Position numbers and translations under genes: made by a program
Part shown: positions 8,532 through 17,108 of the stretch, piece by piece
Position numbering within the stretch: position 1 is the stretch's first letter
Layout: every line of letters starts with the position of its first letter
Source of the DNA: an uncultured Granulosicoccaceae bacterium
GTDB lineage: Bacteria > Pseudomonadota > Gammaproteobacteria > Granulosicoccales > Granulosicoccaceae
Reading direction: 5' to 3'
Length of the DNA: 34,381 bases
Assembly (NCBI GenBank): GCA_937957915.1
Contig: CALGNZ010000140.1
Span: 1-34,381, forward strand
Notes under the pieces: model-generated
The model's database searches: none
Seen by the model: the letters and a program-made list of their open reading frames with translations, nothing else
What the model was told of the DNA's origin: nothing

Positions 8532-8831
8532 TTAGCCGCCCAAAAGTGGACCCAGCAGGCCCTGACCCAGTGCACCGGCACCAGCTCCACCTAACAAGCC
8601 ACTGATAATCTGCTTGGGATTGATTGAGCCACTGGCTGCTGCATTACCAGCTGCTGCTGCCGCTGCGCCGCCTTTACCCATCAAGCCACCGATAGCGCCA
8701 CCGCCGAGCAAACCTGAGACGATGCCGACTAGCGGGCTTCCCATGCTGCCACCTAAAAGACTTTGAATGAGCTGGCCACCAGCGAATCCACCGCCACCAC
8801 CAATTACTGCTGAAATTATGGTTCCTAGCAT
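8532..8831 (-). CDS. small Gly/Ala-rich glycine-zipper-like protein
   Basis: A 99-residue protein dominated by Gly, Ala, Leu and Ile. It opens with the hydrophobic MLGTIISAVIGGGGGFAGG and has several GxxxG/small-xxx-small patterns (GSMGSPLVGIVSG, GGGAIGGLMG), an Ala-only run near residues 55-62 and an acid-free C-terminus ending in GLLGPLLGG. Such glycine zippers usually form tightly packed membrane or pore-like helices. It has a strong ribosome binding site (AAGGGGAA) just upstream of the ATG at 8831 and its own terminator, so it is very likely expressed. There is no cleavable signal peptide with a clear site. I do not recognise a named family. Confidence 0.75.
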   Translation of the reverse strand: MLGTIISAVIGGGGGFAGGQLIQSLLGGSMGSPLVGIVSGLLGGGAIGGLMGKGGAAAAAAGNAAASGSINPKQIISGLLGGAGAGALGQGLLGPLLGG

Positions 8832-8995
8832 CGATATTTCCCCTTTTACAAGTGGACCCTCGCGGGTCGTCTATTTAGTTTTCTTCGAATCGCTGACGTG
8901 AACTGACGCCCCGAAGTGCACAAATTATAGTGCACCAACTTATTCCTATGTGGCTGACTTGATGAAAAATTGTGAACTTACGGTGATGAGTCGGA

Positions 8996-10180
8996 TTATT
9001 GACTCGTGCCAGGCAGGTGATCGGAAAGCCGTGCCGCAATGGTTTTCATGAGGTCTGAATCAACGTTTGCGAACGCAAAACGGAGGAAATTCTCCTGCCC
9101 GGGGCCAAACATTTCACCCGGAAGGGCCAACAAGTTAGCGCTGGTTGCCAGTTGGCGTGCTACTACTCGCGCCGGAATACCTTCGTGCGGGTGTCTCAGG
9201 TAGGCGAAATACGGCCCGAGTGCGGTTATTTCGTAACCGTGGTTGCCGTCAGCCATCGCTTGTTGAAACGATTCGGCGCGACTGTACATCAACTGGCGCT
9301 TCTCCTCCTTCCACGCTGCTACATGCTGCAAGCCGTAAAGGGCGGCACGTTGAGATATCTGCGCGGCACAAATGGATACACAATCAAGCACTTTTGTAAC
9401 CTGATGATTCATGGCCACAGAAGCTGCCAGTGCCCCCACTCTATAGCCGGCAAGTGCGTACGCTTTCGAAAAACTATAGAGATGAATAGCAGTGGCGGGC
9501 CAGTCCGGATCGTCAAATATACGATGTGGCGGAGCCTCTGGCTGGTCGCGAAAATCTCGATAGGTTTCATCGATAATTAACGCAATACCGTTCGATTTAC
9601 ATAATTCGTAAAACGAGTTAATCGTGGCTGGCGGGTAGATTTGCCCGGTTGGATTATTGGGGGAGATCAGCACGATGGCCTTTGTTTTTTTGCTGATGAG
9701 GGCAGCTGCGCGCTCGTCATCAGGTAACAGCTGGTCGTCTGCCAGGCAGGGAAACGGTACAGCTTTTACACTGAGCATATCCAGTGACATTTTATGATTA
9801 AAGTACCAGGGTGAGGGCAGGATTACCTCGTCTCCGGGTTCACACAAAGAAGCAATGGCAACGTAAAAAGCCTGGTTGCACCCTGCAGTAATAGCAATAT
9901 TTTCTGCCGTAACCGAGTTACACGAACTGTTTGCCAGGGTACTGGCATAGGCTTCTCGCAATTCAGGTAGTCCGAGCACAGGGCCATAGGCACTGGTTGG
10001 TCTTTCTTTTAAGACCGTTGCCATGTGATCGAGAATAGCGCTTGCTGTTGCATAGCCGGGTACTGCTTGTGACACATCTATCAGTGGCTTATCTTCGCTA
10101 AAACGCCTTCCTGCTATCCAGCTTGCAGCTTCAGGGACTGGCGGGAATTCTGTATTGCTAACGAACTGGTTCAGTTGCAT
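8996..10180 (-). CDS. class I/II pyridoxal-phosphate aminotransferase
   Basis: A 394-residue fold-type I aminotransferase. The N-terminal part has the SQAVPGYAT and TSAYGPVLGLPELREAYA elements, then ITAGCNQAFYVA (cofactor phosphate loop), ISPNNPTGQIYPP, a D-E-T-Y aspartate contact to the pyridine nitrogen, and SFSKAYALAGYRVG with the Schiff-base lysine K239. The C-terminal FLRFAFAN holds the conserved Arg that binds the substrate carboxylate. Substrate specificity cannot be read from the sequence; it belongs to the broad aspartate/aromatic/alanine group. Start ATG 10180 gives the normal family N-terminus. The neighbouring rhomboid gene ends 154 bases upstream on the same strand, so co-transcription is possible but not evident. 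Confidence 0.9.
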   Translation of the reverse strand: MQLNQFVSNTEFPPVPEAASWIAGRRFSEDKPLIDVSQAVPGYATASAILDHMATVLKERPTSAYGPVLGLPELREAYASTLANSSCNSVTAENIAITAGCNQAFYVAIASLCEPGDEVILPSPWYFNHKMSLDMLSVKAVPFPCLADDQLLPDDERAAALISKKTKAIVLISPNNPTGQIYPPATINSFYELCKSNGIALIIDETYRDFRDQPEAPPHRIFDDPDWPATAIHLYSFSKAYALAGYRVGALAASVAMNHQVTKVLDCVSICAAQISQRAALYGLQHVAAWKEEKRQLMYSRAESFQQAMADGNHGYEITALGPYFAYLRHPHEGIPARVVARQLATSANLLALPGEMFGPGQENFLRFAFANVDSDLMKTIAARLSDHLPGTSQ

Positions 10181-10333
10181 TGTCGAGCGCCGTGCGATGT
10201 GGAAGCTATCGTCGATGATAGCGTGGTAATACCAACTATGCGGTATGTGTATCTGGTAACAATGGTGTCGCTGCTTTTGCTATTGCTGAACAGGGGGGCA
10301 TATGCCGCAACCCCCCGTTGCCCATAAACTCAA

Positions 10334-11116
10334 CTAGCTCCAGACGCCGCCTTTATTGCTAACAGGCTTCCAGGCGTCGTCAGGGTGTTCCTTTTGATTC
10401 CAGCCTCGATAAGGGTGTCTGGCTAATAAACGCTCGTTTTTAAAAACAAAGATAAGCACCATGCCTGCGATAAAGCCTCCGATATGCGCCCAGAACGCAA
10501 CTCCGCCACCACTGGCACCCATTGAACTTACCGCTCCAAATATTTGTACCACTATCCAGTAACCAAGCATGGCGATAGCCGGAATAGCAAAAGTTCGAAT
10601 GAAGACAACTAAAAATAGCAACATGTGCACATGGACTTTCGGATACAACACAATGTAGGCGCCCATAACGCCGCCAATCGCACCTGAGGCGCCGACCATC
10701 GGTATTGGTGAATGCAGGTCGGCCAGCACTTGTGCGGCAGAGGCAGCCAGGCCGCACAGTAGATAGAAAAACACAAAGCGAACCGGACCCATGGCGTCTT
10801 CGACATTGTTGCCAAAGATCCACAAAAACCACATGTTGCCAAGCAAGTGCATCCAGCTGCCATGCATAAATATAGAAGTTACAGCGGTATGCCAGTCTGG
10901 TATGCCATCGATGTTGCAAAAGCCTGGTCCTGCACTCACTGAAGAGCCTGTAAGATCAGCCGGGATCAATCCAAACTGACAAACTGACGCACTTAGGGCA
11001 GGTTCTACACCGATACCCTGCAGAGCGAGCCAGGCGATAACATTTAGCGCAATCAGGGCATAGGTTACGTACGGAATTTGTAGTTGGGGATTCTCGTCTC
11101 GAATCGGGAACATCAT
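10334..11116 (-). CDS. rhomboid family intramembrane serine protease
   Basis: A 260-residue membrane protein with about six helices. The FPIRDENP opening is common in this rhomboid subgroup. HGSWMHLLGNMWFLWIFG contains the HxxxN helix 2 motif; GASGAIGG carries the nucleophile S144, and AHIGGFIAG the catalytic H211. It should cleave transmembrane substrates within the bilayer. The ~35-residue cytosolic tail after the last helix is charged and rich in Trp/Pro. It has none of the compact features of rhombosortase. ATG codons at 11116 and 11113 are both possible starts; AAAGGAAA lies upstream. Confidence 0.93.
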   Translation of the reverse strand: MMFPIRDENPQLQIPYVTYALIALNVIAWLALQGIGVEPALSASVCQFGLIPADLTGSSVSAGPGFCNIDGIPDWHTAVTSIFMHGSWMHLLGNMWFLWIFGNNVEDAMGPVRFVFFYLLCGLAASAAQVLADLHSPIPMVGASGAIGGVMGAYIVLYPKVHVHMLLFLVVFIRTFAIPAIAMLGYWIVVQIFGAVSSMGASGGGVAFWAHIGGFIAGMVLIFVFKNERLLARHPYRGWNQKEHPDDAWKPVSNKGGVWS

Positions 11117-11590
11117 GGATTTAAGGTTTCCTTTGCATGGTGAGATAGCCTGGAGTGCGTTTTAGATAGTGCCCCGTGCAGATATAGGTATGGAGTGCGG
11201 ATCACTCTGTTGCAGGTTCCTTAAGTAGCACGATGCGCCAGCGACATGTTGGCCTTAAGTCATTCTAATGCCCGCTTTGCTATCAGTGAAGAGCGCGCAT
11301 CTTGCCTGACTGCCGTATGGCTTGATTGTGGACAGGCGCCGGGCGGTGTTAAAAGGTGTTATCCAATCATCAAATATCGTCGGCGAAGTTTCTACTGTGT
11401 AGTTAACCCTATGCAGGTGGGTAACCGGTGTCGCAACCGCTGTGCCTTGATAGCTGAGGTGTTTTGGGATCTGCCGGCGCTACCCATGAAGCGTCAAAGT
11501 TTAGTGTATCAAAAATGAGTCATGGTCGATCTCTGCGGAAAGTTGAATTATCATTGCACTCATAGCATGGTCGGACCGTTGTTGAATATT

Positions 11591-11606
11591 GTCACCTGCA
11601 GGTGAC
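11591..11606. promoter_or_regulatory. perfect 16-bp palindrome, candidate operator
   Basis: GTCACCTGCAGGTGAC is fully self-complementary with no spacer. It lies about 270 bases upstream of the lipoprotein gene and 475 bases from the rhomboid gene start. It could be a dimeric regulator site; no known consensus is assigned. Confidence 0.4.
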
Positions 11607-11794
11607 GCCGATCGAGCCTGTTAACAATGCTAACCGATTTAGACAGCTGATCAGAGGTGTAGTGTTTGCAGAATATTACTGGTCAACACTAACTCTGGTA
11701 TGTAACAGTCGAGTTGTTTGCAGGCGAGTGTTGGCTGTGATTCGCGTCCCAAAATCTTATTAATGCTGTTGTGCTCAGGCTTAAGTTAATCGAT

Positions 11795-11813
11795 CAGAAT
11801 CAAGCTGATTCTG
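11795..11813 (+). promoter_or_regulatory. 8-bp inverted repeat upstream of lipoprotein gene
   Basis: CAGAATCA and TGATTCTG are perfect complements separated by AGC, 64 bases before the ATG at 11878. It may be an operator or a leader hairpin. Confidence 0.4.
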
Positions 11814-11877
11814 TTCCAAGCGTCTGTCGGCACGGCGAATTAGACGTAATTCCATTAAAGCAGGCGTTCGAGAACTC

Positions 11878-13077
11878 ATGAAGAAATTAATGAAAACAGA
11901 CTACCTGGCCAAGTTGCCAGTGTCATGCATGTTAGCTGCAACCATAGCTATTGCCGGGTGCTCCGGTGATCAATTGGGGGACACCAATGGTGGTTTTGCC
12001 GCCGGTAGTAGTACCGGGACAGTTCTCGGTGCTGTTGGTGCTGTGGTACTTGCCAGCGCACTTTTAGCGAGTGATGACGATGATGATGCAGTCGCAGGTG
12101 AAACAACCGGTGCTGCTACCACAGGCGGAACGACTGGTGCCACAACGGGTGGTGCTACAACGGGCGGAACAACGGGTGGAACAACAGGTGGTGCTACGAC
12201 GGGCGGAACAACCGGTGGTGCTACAACCGGTGGTGCTACGACGGGAGGAACAACCGGAGGCGCTACAACGGGTGGAACAACAGGTGGTGCCACAACGGGT
12301 GGAACAACAGGTGGCAGCACGAGTCCTGTAACGCTGGGGCAGGCGGGTGCATTTCAAACGAACCTGGTGGTAGATGAAACTGTACCGGTAGCGACATCAA
12401 CTGGTGAGGCAAATGCAGCGCTTGGGTTTAACCGGGCTACAGGCGATGCCACTGGCGATGTTGTGCTTTCAGGCATAACGGTTACCGGCGATACCCGAGT
12501 TGACATCATGGTGGGCCCTCCAGGCGCAAATGGTTTTGTTGCCATTGAACTGGAAATGACAGGGCCGAATACCTGGTCTGTGCCGGCTGTACTGTCTGAT
12601 GATCAGCGAAATATTGTTTTGCAAAACATCAATGCCGGCAATCTCTACGTAGCAGTGCGCTCCGCTGGATTTCCGAACGGTGAATTGCGTCGTCAAATAC
12701 TGCCTGCCGGAGTGAGTCGTTATACAACGACATCCGCTGGTTCAACCGGTGGCAATGCTGACGGATTTCTTATGGTAAACAATCAGACCGGAGACTACGC
12801 AATAACCTGGAACACTGTTGGTGCGGAGGCGCTTGCTTCGGCTCATGTCAATGATGGCATTGTGTCCGGTAACTCTGAGAACAACCTTTTTTCTCTTTCG
12901 CAGCGTTTGAGTAATCCGGCTCAGTTTTTTGGCTATGGCAACTTTATGGATGTTAATGATCCGTTGGCTGACCTCATTACTCGATTGGGAAGCACAGAAG
13001 GATTGTGGCTTGATGCACATGCGGTTTCAAACGATGGCAGAGTCTTTCATGGCAGGCTTGCGCCAAATTCATTCTAG
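11878..13077 (+). CDS. CHRD-domain lipoprotein with Thr/Gly repeat stalk
   Basis: A 399-residue predicted lipoprotein. The signal peptide ends in a lipobox, I-A-G-C with C28. Residues 48-64 form a hydrophobic glycine-zipper-like stretch followed by five Asp. Residues 80-146 are a low-complexity stalk built of ATTGG and TTGG units. The remaining part contains a CHRD (chordin/SOG) domain at about 165-255, with VVLSGITVTGDTRVDIMVG and LYVAVRSAGFPNGELRRQI; the last 110 residues, ending in LWLDAHAVSNDGRVFHGRLAP, look like a second divergent repeat. CHRD domains are beta-rich modules of unknown bacterial function. ATGs at 11878 and 11890 both fit; Shine-Dalgarno signals are weak. A strong terminator follows, so it is a single-gene unit. 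Confidence 0.85.
   Translation: MKKLMKTDYLAKLPVSCMLAATIAIAGCSGDQLGDTNGGFAAGSSTGTVLGAVGAVVLASALLASDDDDDAVAGETTGAATTGGTTGATTGGATTGGTTGGTTGGATTGGTTGGATTGGATTGGTTGGATTGGTTGGATTGGTTGGSTSPVTLGQAGAFQTNLVVDETVPVATSTGEANAALGFNRATGDATGDVVLSGITVTGDTRVDIMVGPPGANGFVAIELEMTGPNTWSVPAVLSDDQRNIVLQNINAGNLYVAVRSAGFPNGELRRQILPAGVSRYTTTSAGSTGGNADGFLMVNNQTGDYAITWNTVGAEALASAHVNDGIVSGNSENNLFSLSQRLSNPAQFFGYGNFMDVNDPLADLITRLGSTEGLWLDAHAVSNDGRVFHGRLAPNSF
12115..12315 (+). repeat. Thr/Gly low-complexity coding repeat
   Basis: 67 codons made almost entirely of ATTGG and TTGG units. Thr codons vary among ACA, ACG and ACC and Gly codons among GGT, GGC and GGA, so the DNA repeat is imperfect while the peptide pattern is kept. 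Confidence 0.9.
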
Positions 13078-13122
13078 GAAAATACTCCGGCAAATTGATA
13101 TGAATAGACGGTGAAAAAACAG

Positions 13123-13150
13123 CGCCACCAGCAATGGTGGCGTTTTTTTT
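13123..13150 (+). terminator. rho-independent terminator after the CHRD lipoprotein
   Basis: Perfect 8-bp stem CGCCACCA-GCAA-TGGTGGCG followed by eight T residues, 45 bases after the stop codon at 13077. Confidence 0.95.
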
Positions 13151-13292
13151 ACTGCCCTCAGCTTATGCAGCAACCGCTGTGCAACACGACTATGCAGCAG
13201 CGAGTGTCTGGCAAATCTGCGGCTTTTGTTCAGTGATTTTCTTATGGATGTCGGGCACAAGTCGTTTGTGGCGAGTCAGCTTAAACCGGTTA

Positions 13293-14558
13293 TTACCTCG
13301 ATTCACACTTAGACAGTCGATGATTGATGTATCTGTTGAAGAAGTAGCCCGTCTGGAAATCCTCGTAGACTTCAAATTGATAAGCCGTACGCGGATTGTA
13401 GCGAAATTGTCTGGCCAGGAATTTTGCAAATGTGCCTGTACTTAGCGGGTGAATATAGACGGTAATATCGCTGAAGAATGAATCGGTGTTCAGCAATTCG
13501 TTTTCCAGTAACTCAACCAGTATGTCTGTGGCCAGTCCGGTCAGCCGCAGACGATTGTAGTTGTGCCATATCTCAAGTGTCATTCTATTCAGCTCTTGCA
13601 ACGGGCGTCGCCGTTTTTGCAAATCGCTAACCGCCTTTTCTGTGATGTCAACGATTAAAAAGTTTTGTCCCCGGTTATCCATTGAATCTATAAACTCAAG
13701 GGTGTTGTTTACCGGGCTGATATAGCCAGATTGATTGTAAAACGCACCTTTACCAAGGCTTGCTAATCTGCTCAGTGCACGCTTTCTTTGCTTGCGGCTG
13801 ACCAACAGTGGCGTATTTGCCTTAATAGAAGGGCTTTTTGCAAACTCGCGCCACACACCAATGCCTATCTCCTGTGGTGTGACAAAGCGATCAGCTTCGT
13901 CTTCAAAATGCTCAACCAGTGTTGCCAGTTGGGCAACCTGTATCGCGGCTGCACACTCGGCCACTACAGGCTTTCGATACAGCGCGTTAATGCCATCGCT
14001 AAGTGAGCTGGATGGAATATCGTACCCGCGTCGTGTTGAGGCCGACCAGTCGGAAGCAGGTGGGGTGAAGGGGTCTCGCGGATCATCACCGGGTTCCGGG
14101 AATACAAAGTCAGTATTGCCTATAATTTTTCCAGTGGCCGCGATTACGCTCTCTCGCAGCCTTCTGTTAACAAGACACCTGCTTGTGTCAGATTGAATGG
14201 CGTTGTTTACTCTGGATACCAGGCGGGCGTGGTCAGCGCCTGAGCTTGTGGCGATTGTGTTCCGATCTCCTACATTGAAAAGGGGAGTTCGGTGGTGCTG
14301 ACAGGTGTCGGTGTTAAGAGTGTCAGGTGAATCGGCAAGGTGAGTTGTTTGCCAGCCAAGTTCTTCCAACAGTTCGAGATGGCATTGAAGAGTGTCTGCT
14401 GCATAGGTTGTTCCAGGAAAGCTCGATATCACACAGATACCAAGCGCTGCCAAAAGCGTGCTTAATGCTAATGCCATCCACTTACGATTCTGCAGTGTGC
14501 TGTGGCCTGGTTGTGTACCCTGGTTTTTAGGCCTGGTCGCGGGGCAGCTAGTGCTCAT
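13293..14558 (-). CDS. exported protein of unknown function (possible transglutaminase-like)
   Basis: A 421-residue protein with a long basic N-terminus and a signal peptide (hydrophobic core at about 28-48, cleavage likely near TYA-AD at 53). I do not recognise a confident family. One clue is an adjacent Glu-Cys pair, E201-C202, in VVAECAAAIQVAQ, followed by GIGVWREF and a GKGAFYNQSGYISPV strand. This order recalls the EC dyad and later GD-x-YFxNP strand of Bacillus Tgl-type protein-glutamine gamma-glutamyltransferases, but similarity is slight and this protein is larger. Several further Cys (about 59, 85, 127) could form disulfides. It starts 21 bases after the AI-2E permease gene on the same strand, so the two are probably co-transcribed. 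Confidence 0.8.
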   Translation of the reverse strand: MSTSCPATRPKNQGTQPGHSTLQNRKWMALALSTLLAALGICVISSFPGTTYAADTLQCHLELLEELGWQTTHLADSPDTLNTDTCQHHRTPLFNVGDRNTIATSSGADHARLVSRVNNAIQSDTSRCLVNRRLRESVIAATGKIIGNTDFVFPEPGDDPRDPFTPPASDWSASTRRGYDIPSSSLSDGINALYRKPVVAECAAAIQVAQLATLVEHFEDEADRFVTPQEIGIGVWREFAKSPSIKANTPLLVSRKQRKRALSRLASLGKGAFYNQSGYISPVNNTLEFIDSMDNRGQNFLIVDITEKAVSDLQKRRRPLQELNRMTLEIWHNYNRLRLTGLATDILVELLENELLNTDSFFSDITVYIHPLSTGTFAKFLARQFRYNPRTAYQFEVYEDFQTGYFFNRYINHRLSKCESR

Positions 14559-14579
14559 GAGTCAGTTCGCGGGAAGCCG

Positions 14580-15827
14580 CTATCGCTGCAGATCGTCGTC
14601 AGGCTTTGTCGAATCGTCTGCTGCCTGCGTAGAGTCGTCCGATTCGTTATCGCTGGAGCCGAGCTCTGCATCGACATCGCGCGGTGGTGTCTCTGTGTCG
14701 AGCTGATCTGACTTGATTTGCACAGTATTGTGAGTTTCGTTGTCGTCAGCTTCGTCGGGCTGGCCAAATTTGGTTTCCGGCAGCCAGTTTTTAAATTCCA
14801 CGCCATAGATTTCCCACACCGTTACAAACAGCGCCGCAATGATGGGGCCGATGATAAAACCAGAGAAACCGAAGGTAAGCAGGCCGCCAATTGTGCTGAA
14901 AAAAATCATCAGCTCATGGAGCTGGGTATCGTTGCCAACCAGCTTTGGTCGCAATACGTTATCAATTGTGCCAACCAACAGACCGCAAAATGCAAACAGG
15001 CTTCCAGCGTATAAAAACTGACCATTAAAAGCCAGGTATAACACGGCCGGGAACCACACCAGTGCTGCGCCAATACCGGGAACCACGGAGAGCAACATCA
15101 TCGTCACACTCCAGAAAACGGCATTGGGTATGTTGCACATCCACAGGGCAATGCCTGCCAGTCCTCCTTGTAGAAAGCCAATGACAGCGGTGCCCTTGAG
15201 GGTCGCGACGGTAACGCTTCTGAAACGGTTGAGTAGTAGTCCCTCGTTTCTATTATCGAGTGGCAGGTAGAACAGAATCAGTCGCAGAAGACGGTCGCCG
15301 TCCATCAAAAAGAAAAAGAAACTGTACAAAACCAGCAGCCCTGTGACCATAGCGCTGACGGTACTTATCGTTGCACTCTGCAGAAAATCCACACCGGTGG
15401 TACTAAAAGAAATCAGTACATTTCCGAGGCGCTCTGCTAGTAGTTCGCGGTAAGGTAACAACCGGTCGTAGAAGGGCAATGATTGCAGCCAGGACTGGAC
15501 GGTTTCTGGTTCATTGATTATTTTTTGAAGACTGGGAATGGCCGTTGAAGCAAAGTCTGCCGCCTGTCCGGCGACAACCAGCGCGATTAGAGTGACTGGC
15601 ACAAAAATAAAGCACAATACCAGTAGCAATGTTGCCATTGAGGCAACGCCACGCTGACCCGGCACCCAGCTTAAAAACTTCCGATAGACCGGATGAAAAA
15701 CAGCGGCAAACAGGCTTGCCAGAAATATAGCTTCAATGAAGCGACCGATGATTCCGAAAAAGAGCGCCGAAATAGCGGCAACCACAATCAGCAGCACACT
15801 TTTGTTGACCACTGTGGTGTTATCCAT
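14580..15827 (-). CDS. AI-2E family (PerM/TqsA-like) membrane transporter
   Basis: A 415-residue inner-membrane protein of the AI-2E transporter family. Two N-terminal hydrophobic helices are followed by a soluble, amphipathic stretch (about 95-145, including LQKIINEPETVQSWLQSLPF) and then further helices containing LQGGLAGIALWMCNIPNAVFW, SVVPGIGAALVWFPA and the late GGLLTFGFSGFIIGPIIAAL signature. Family members export varied small molecules or Na+; the substrate here is unknown. The ATG at 15827 is chosen; an in-frame TTG at 15875 would add 16 residues. An acidic, Asp/Ser/Thr-rich tail of about 65 residues after the last helix is unusual for the family. The exported protein gene follows closely. 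Confidence 0.88.
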   Translation of the reverse strand: MDNTTVVNKSVLLIVVAAISALFFGIIGRFIEAIFLASLFAAVFHPVYRKFLSWVPGQRGVASMATLLLVLCFIFVPVTLIALVVAGQAADFASTAIPSLQKIINEPETVQSWLQSLPFYDRLLPYRELLAERLGNVLISFSTTGVDFLQSATISTVSAMVTGLLVLYSFFFFLMDGDRLLRLILFYLPLDNRNEGLLLNRFRSVTVATLKGTAVIGFLQGGLAGIALWMCNIPNAVFWSVTMMLLSVVPGIGAALVWFPAVLYLAFNGQFLYAGSLFAFCGLLVGTIDNVLRPKLVGNDTQLHELMIFFSTIGGLLTFGFSGFIIGPIIAALFVTVWEIYGVEFKNWLPETKFGQPDEADDNETHNTVQIKSDQLDTETPPRDVDAELGSSDNESDDSTQAADDSTKPDDDLQR

Positions 15828-16169
15828 CGGTCGAGATACCGTAACGGGAACTGATAGGGCACAGTTTAACGCCAATCGCGCAGTATGGCAGTCTTCTTTT
15901 CGAGATCAGGCGCCTCGTCTCTGAACAGGATAGACAGACATTATTAACAGGTTTGTTGTCAGGTCACAGCAAACCGGGCGCAGTAAGCTGCAGTCGAAGA
16001 CTTGTTTCATCAGTGCCCGATCAAATGCGCTTGCAGCTACTGGTGTCCAGAGGGTGCGGATGTCTGCTGCGACCACTGCTGTGGAACACACTGGCTGTAT
16101 CCTGCTCGCAGATAAGCTATGCTCATCTGCGCTGGCGATTGTGCCAGACTCTAATTTGAGCGTACCGAA
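15828..16169. other. divergent intergenic region, AI-2E / EamA genes
   Basis: About 340 bases with no gene. The only clear structure is an inverted repeat, CGCAGAT at 16107-16113 and ATCTGCG at 16125-16131, close to the EamA gene start. Confidence 0.5.
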
Positions 16170-17069
16170 TTGTCCTCCGCAACACGTCTTCGATTAGCGC
16201 AACTGCTAATTATCATTACTCCGGCAATTTGGTCGGCCAACTATATCGTAGCGCGAGCCGCACCTGGCATTATTGAGCCACATCTGCTTGCATTTCTGAG
16301 GTGGCTTTTTGCGTTTGCACTTATGCTGCCTCTGGCATGGACTGAATTGCGTACACAATGGCCGAACTGGATTGGCGAGTGGAAAGATTTGCTCGTACTG
16401 GGTGGCCTTGGAATGTGGATTTGCGGTGCATTTGTCTATATCGGCGGGCAGACTACTGAGGCCGTTAATATCGGATTGATCTATGCGATTGCACCTGTGC
16501 TGATAGCGGTGGCGTCGGCAAGGCTATTCTCTGATCGATTGCGCGGGTTGCAAATAGCGGGTTTGATTATGGCTTTGACCGGAGTGGTATTTATTGTATC
16601 GAGGGGGTCATTGCAGAAACTACTGGCAGTTGATTTTACCCGCGGTGATGTGTGGATAATTATCGCAGTCCTGAGTTGGACGCTCTATTCGATACTGCTG
16701 CGGCTGAGGCCCAGTTGTCTCGGTACGTTTGCCAGGCTGACTGCCATCTGCGGGTTTGGGGTGCTGGTCTTGCTGCCGTTTACGGCGGTTGAATGGATGC
16801 TGACGTCTCCTCCAACTGACTGGCCAAAAGCGCTCTTTCTCAGCGCCGTGGCCGGACTGCTACCTGGCTTCGGGGCCTATCAGGCTTATTCATTTATGCA
16901 AAAGGAACTAGGGCCGGCGCGTACGGGACTGGTATTGTATTTCGGGCCGATTTACACGGCGTTGATAGCCTGGTGGTTACTGTCTGAAGCGCCAATGTGG
17001 TTCCACGGCGTTGGCACCTTGCTGATACTTCCGGGAATGTATCTGGCGATGCGTGAACAAAAAACCTGA
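16170..17069 (+). CDS. EamA/DMT superfamily permease
   Basis: A 299-residue inner-membrane protein with ten predicted helices in two EamA repeats. The first repeat begins LLIIITPAIWSANYIVARAAPG with an FLRW motif on helix 2, and the second begins near DVWIIIAVLSWTLYSILLR and includes GPARTGLVLYFGPIYTALIAWWLLSE. Drug/metabolite transporters of this type export amino acids, nucleosides or other metabolites; the substrate is not evident. The only reasonable start is TTG at 16170, since an in-frame stop codon lies at 16152-16154; GAG at 16158-16160 may serve as ribosome binding site. It converges with selA, with 39 bases between. Confidence 0.88.
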   Translation: MSSATRLRLAQLLIIITPAIWSANYIVARAAPGIIEPHLLAFLRWLFAFALMLPLAWTELRTQWPNWIGEWKDLLVLGGLGMWICGAFVYIGGQTTEAVNIGLIYAIAPVLIAVASARLFSDRLRGLQIAGLIMALTGVVFIVSRGSLQKLLAVDFTRGDVWIIIAVLSWTLYSILLRLRPSCLGTFARLTAICGFGVLVLLPFTAVEWMLTSPPTDWPKALFLSAVAGLLPGFGAYQAYSFMQKELGPARTGLVLYFGPIYTALIAWWLLSEAPMWFHGVGTLLILPGMYLAMREQKT

Positions 17070-17108
17070 TATTTAAGGTTAGCCTGTATGTGTATCGTGT
17101 TCGCTTGT

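Larger units (their letters stand above)
11117..11877. other. long non-coding region before the CHRD lipoprotein gene
   Basis: About 760 bases between divergent genes, with no convincing protein gene. A 90-codon frame at 11246-11518 has a Cys/Arg-rich translation without recognisable domains or a good ribosome binding site. The region contains the perfect palindrome at 11591-11606 and a hairpin at 11795-11813 (CAGAATCA-AGC-TGATTCTG), followed by a weaker CGTCT...AGACG pairing at 11820-11846. It is long enough for a multi-site regulatory region or a small RNA. Confidence 0.5.

Noticed and set aside
9152..9580. 142-codon plus-strand frame
   Set aside because: Antisense shadow of the class I aminotransferase gene.
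10334..11116. Rhomboid protein as the rhombosortase for the GlyGly-CTERM protein
   Set aside because: It has the FPIRDENP opening and long tail of ordinary bacterial rhomboids and is not adjacent to the tailed protein, so no specific link can be claimed.
11246..11518. 90-codon plus-strand frame in the long spacer
   Set aside because: Cys/Arg-rich translation without domain or signal peptide, no convincing ribosome binding site, and composition like non-coding DNA.
11970..12320. Pro/Val-rich minus-strand frame
   Set aside because: It is the reverse complement of the Thr/Gly repeat of the lipoprotein gene; repeats keep several frames open.
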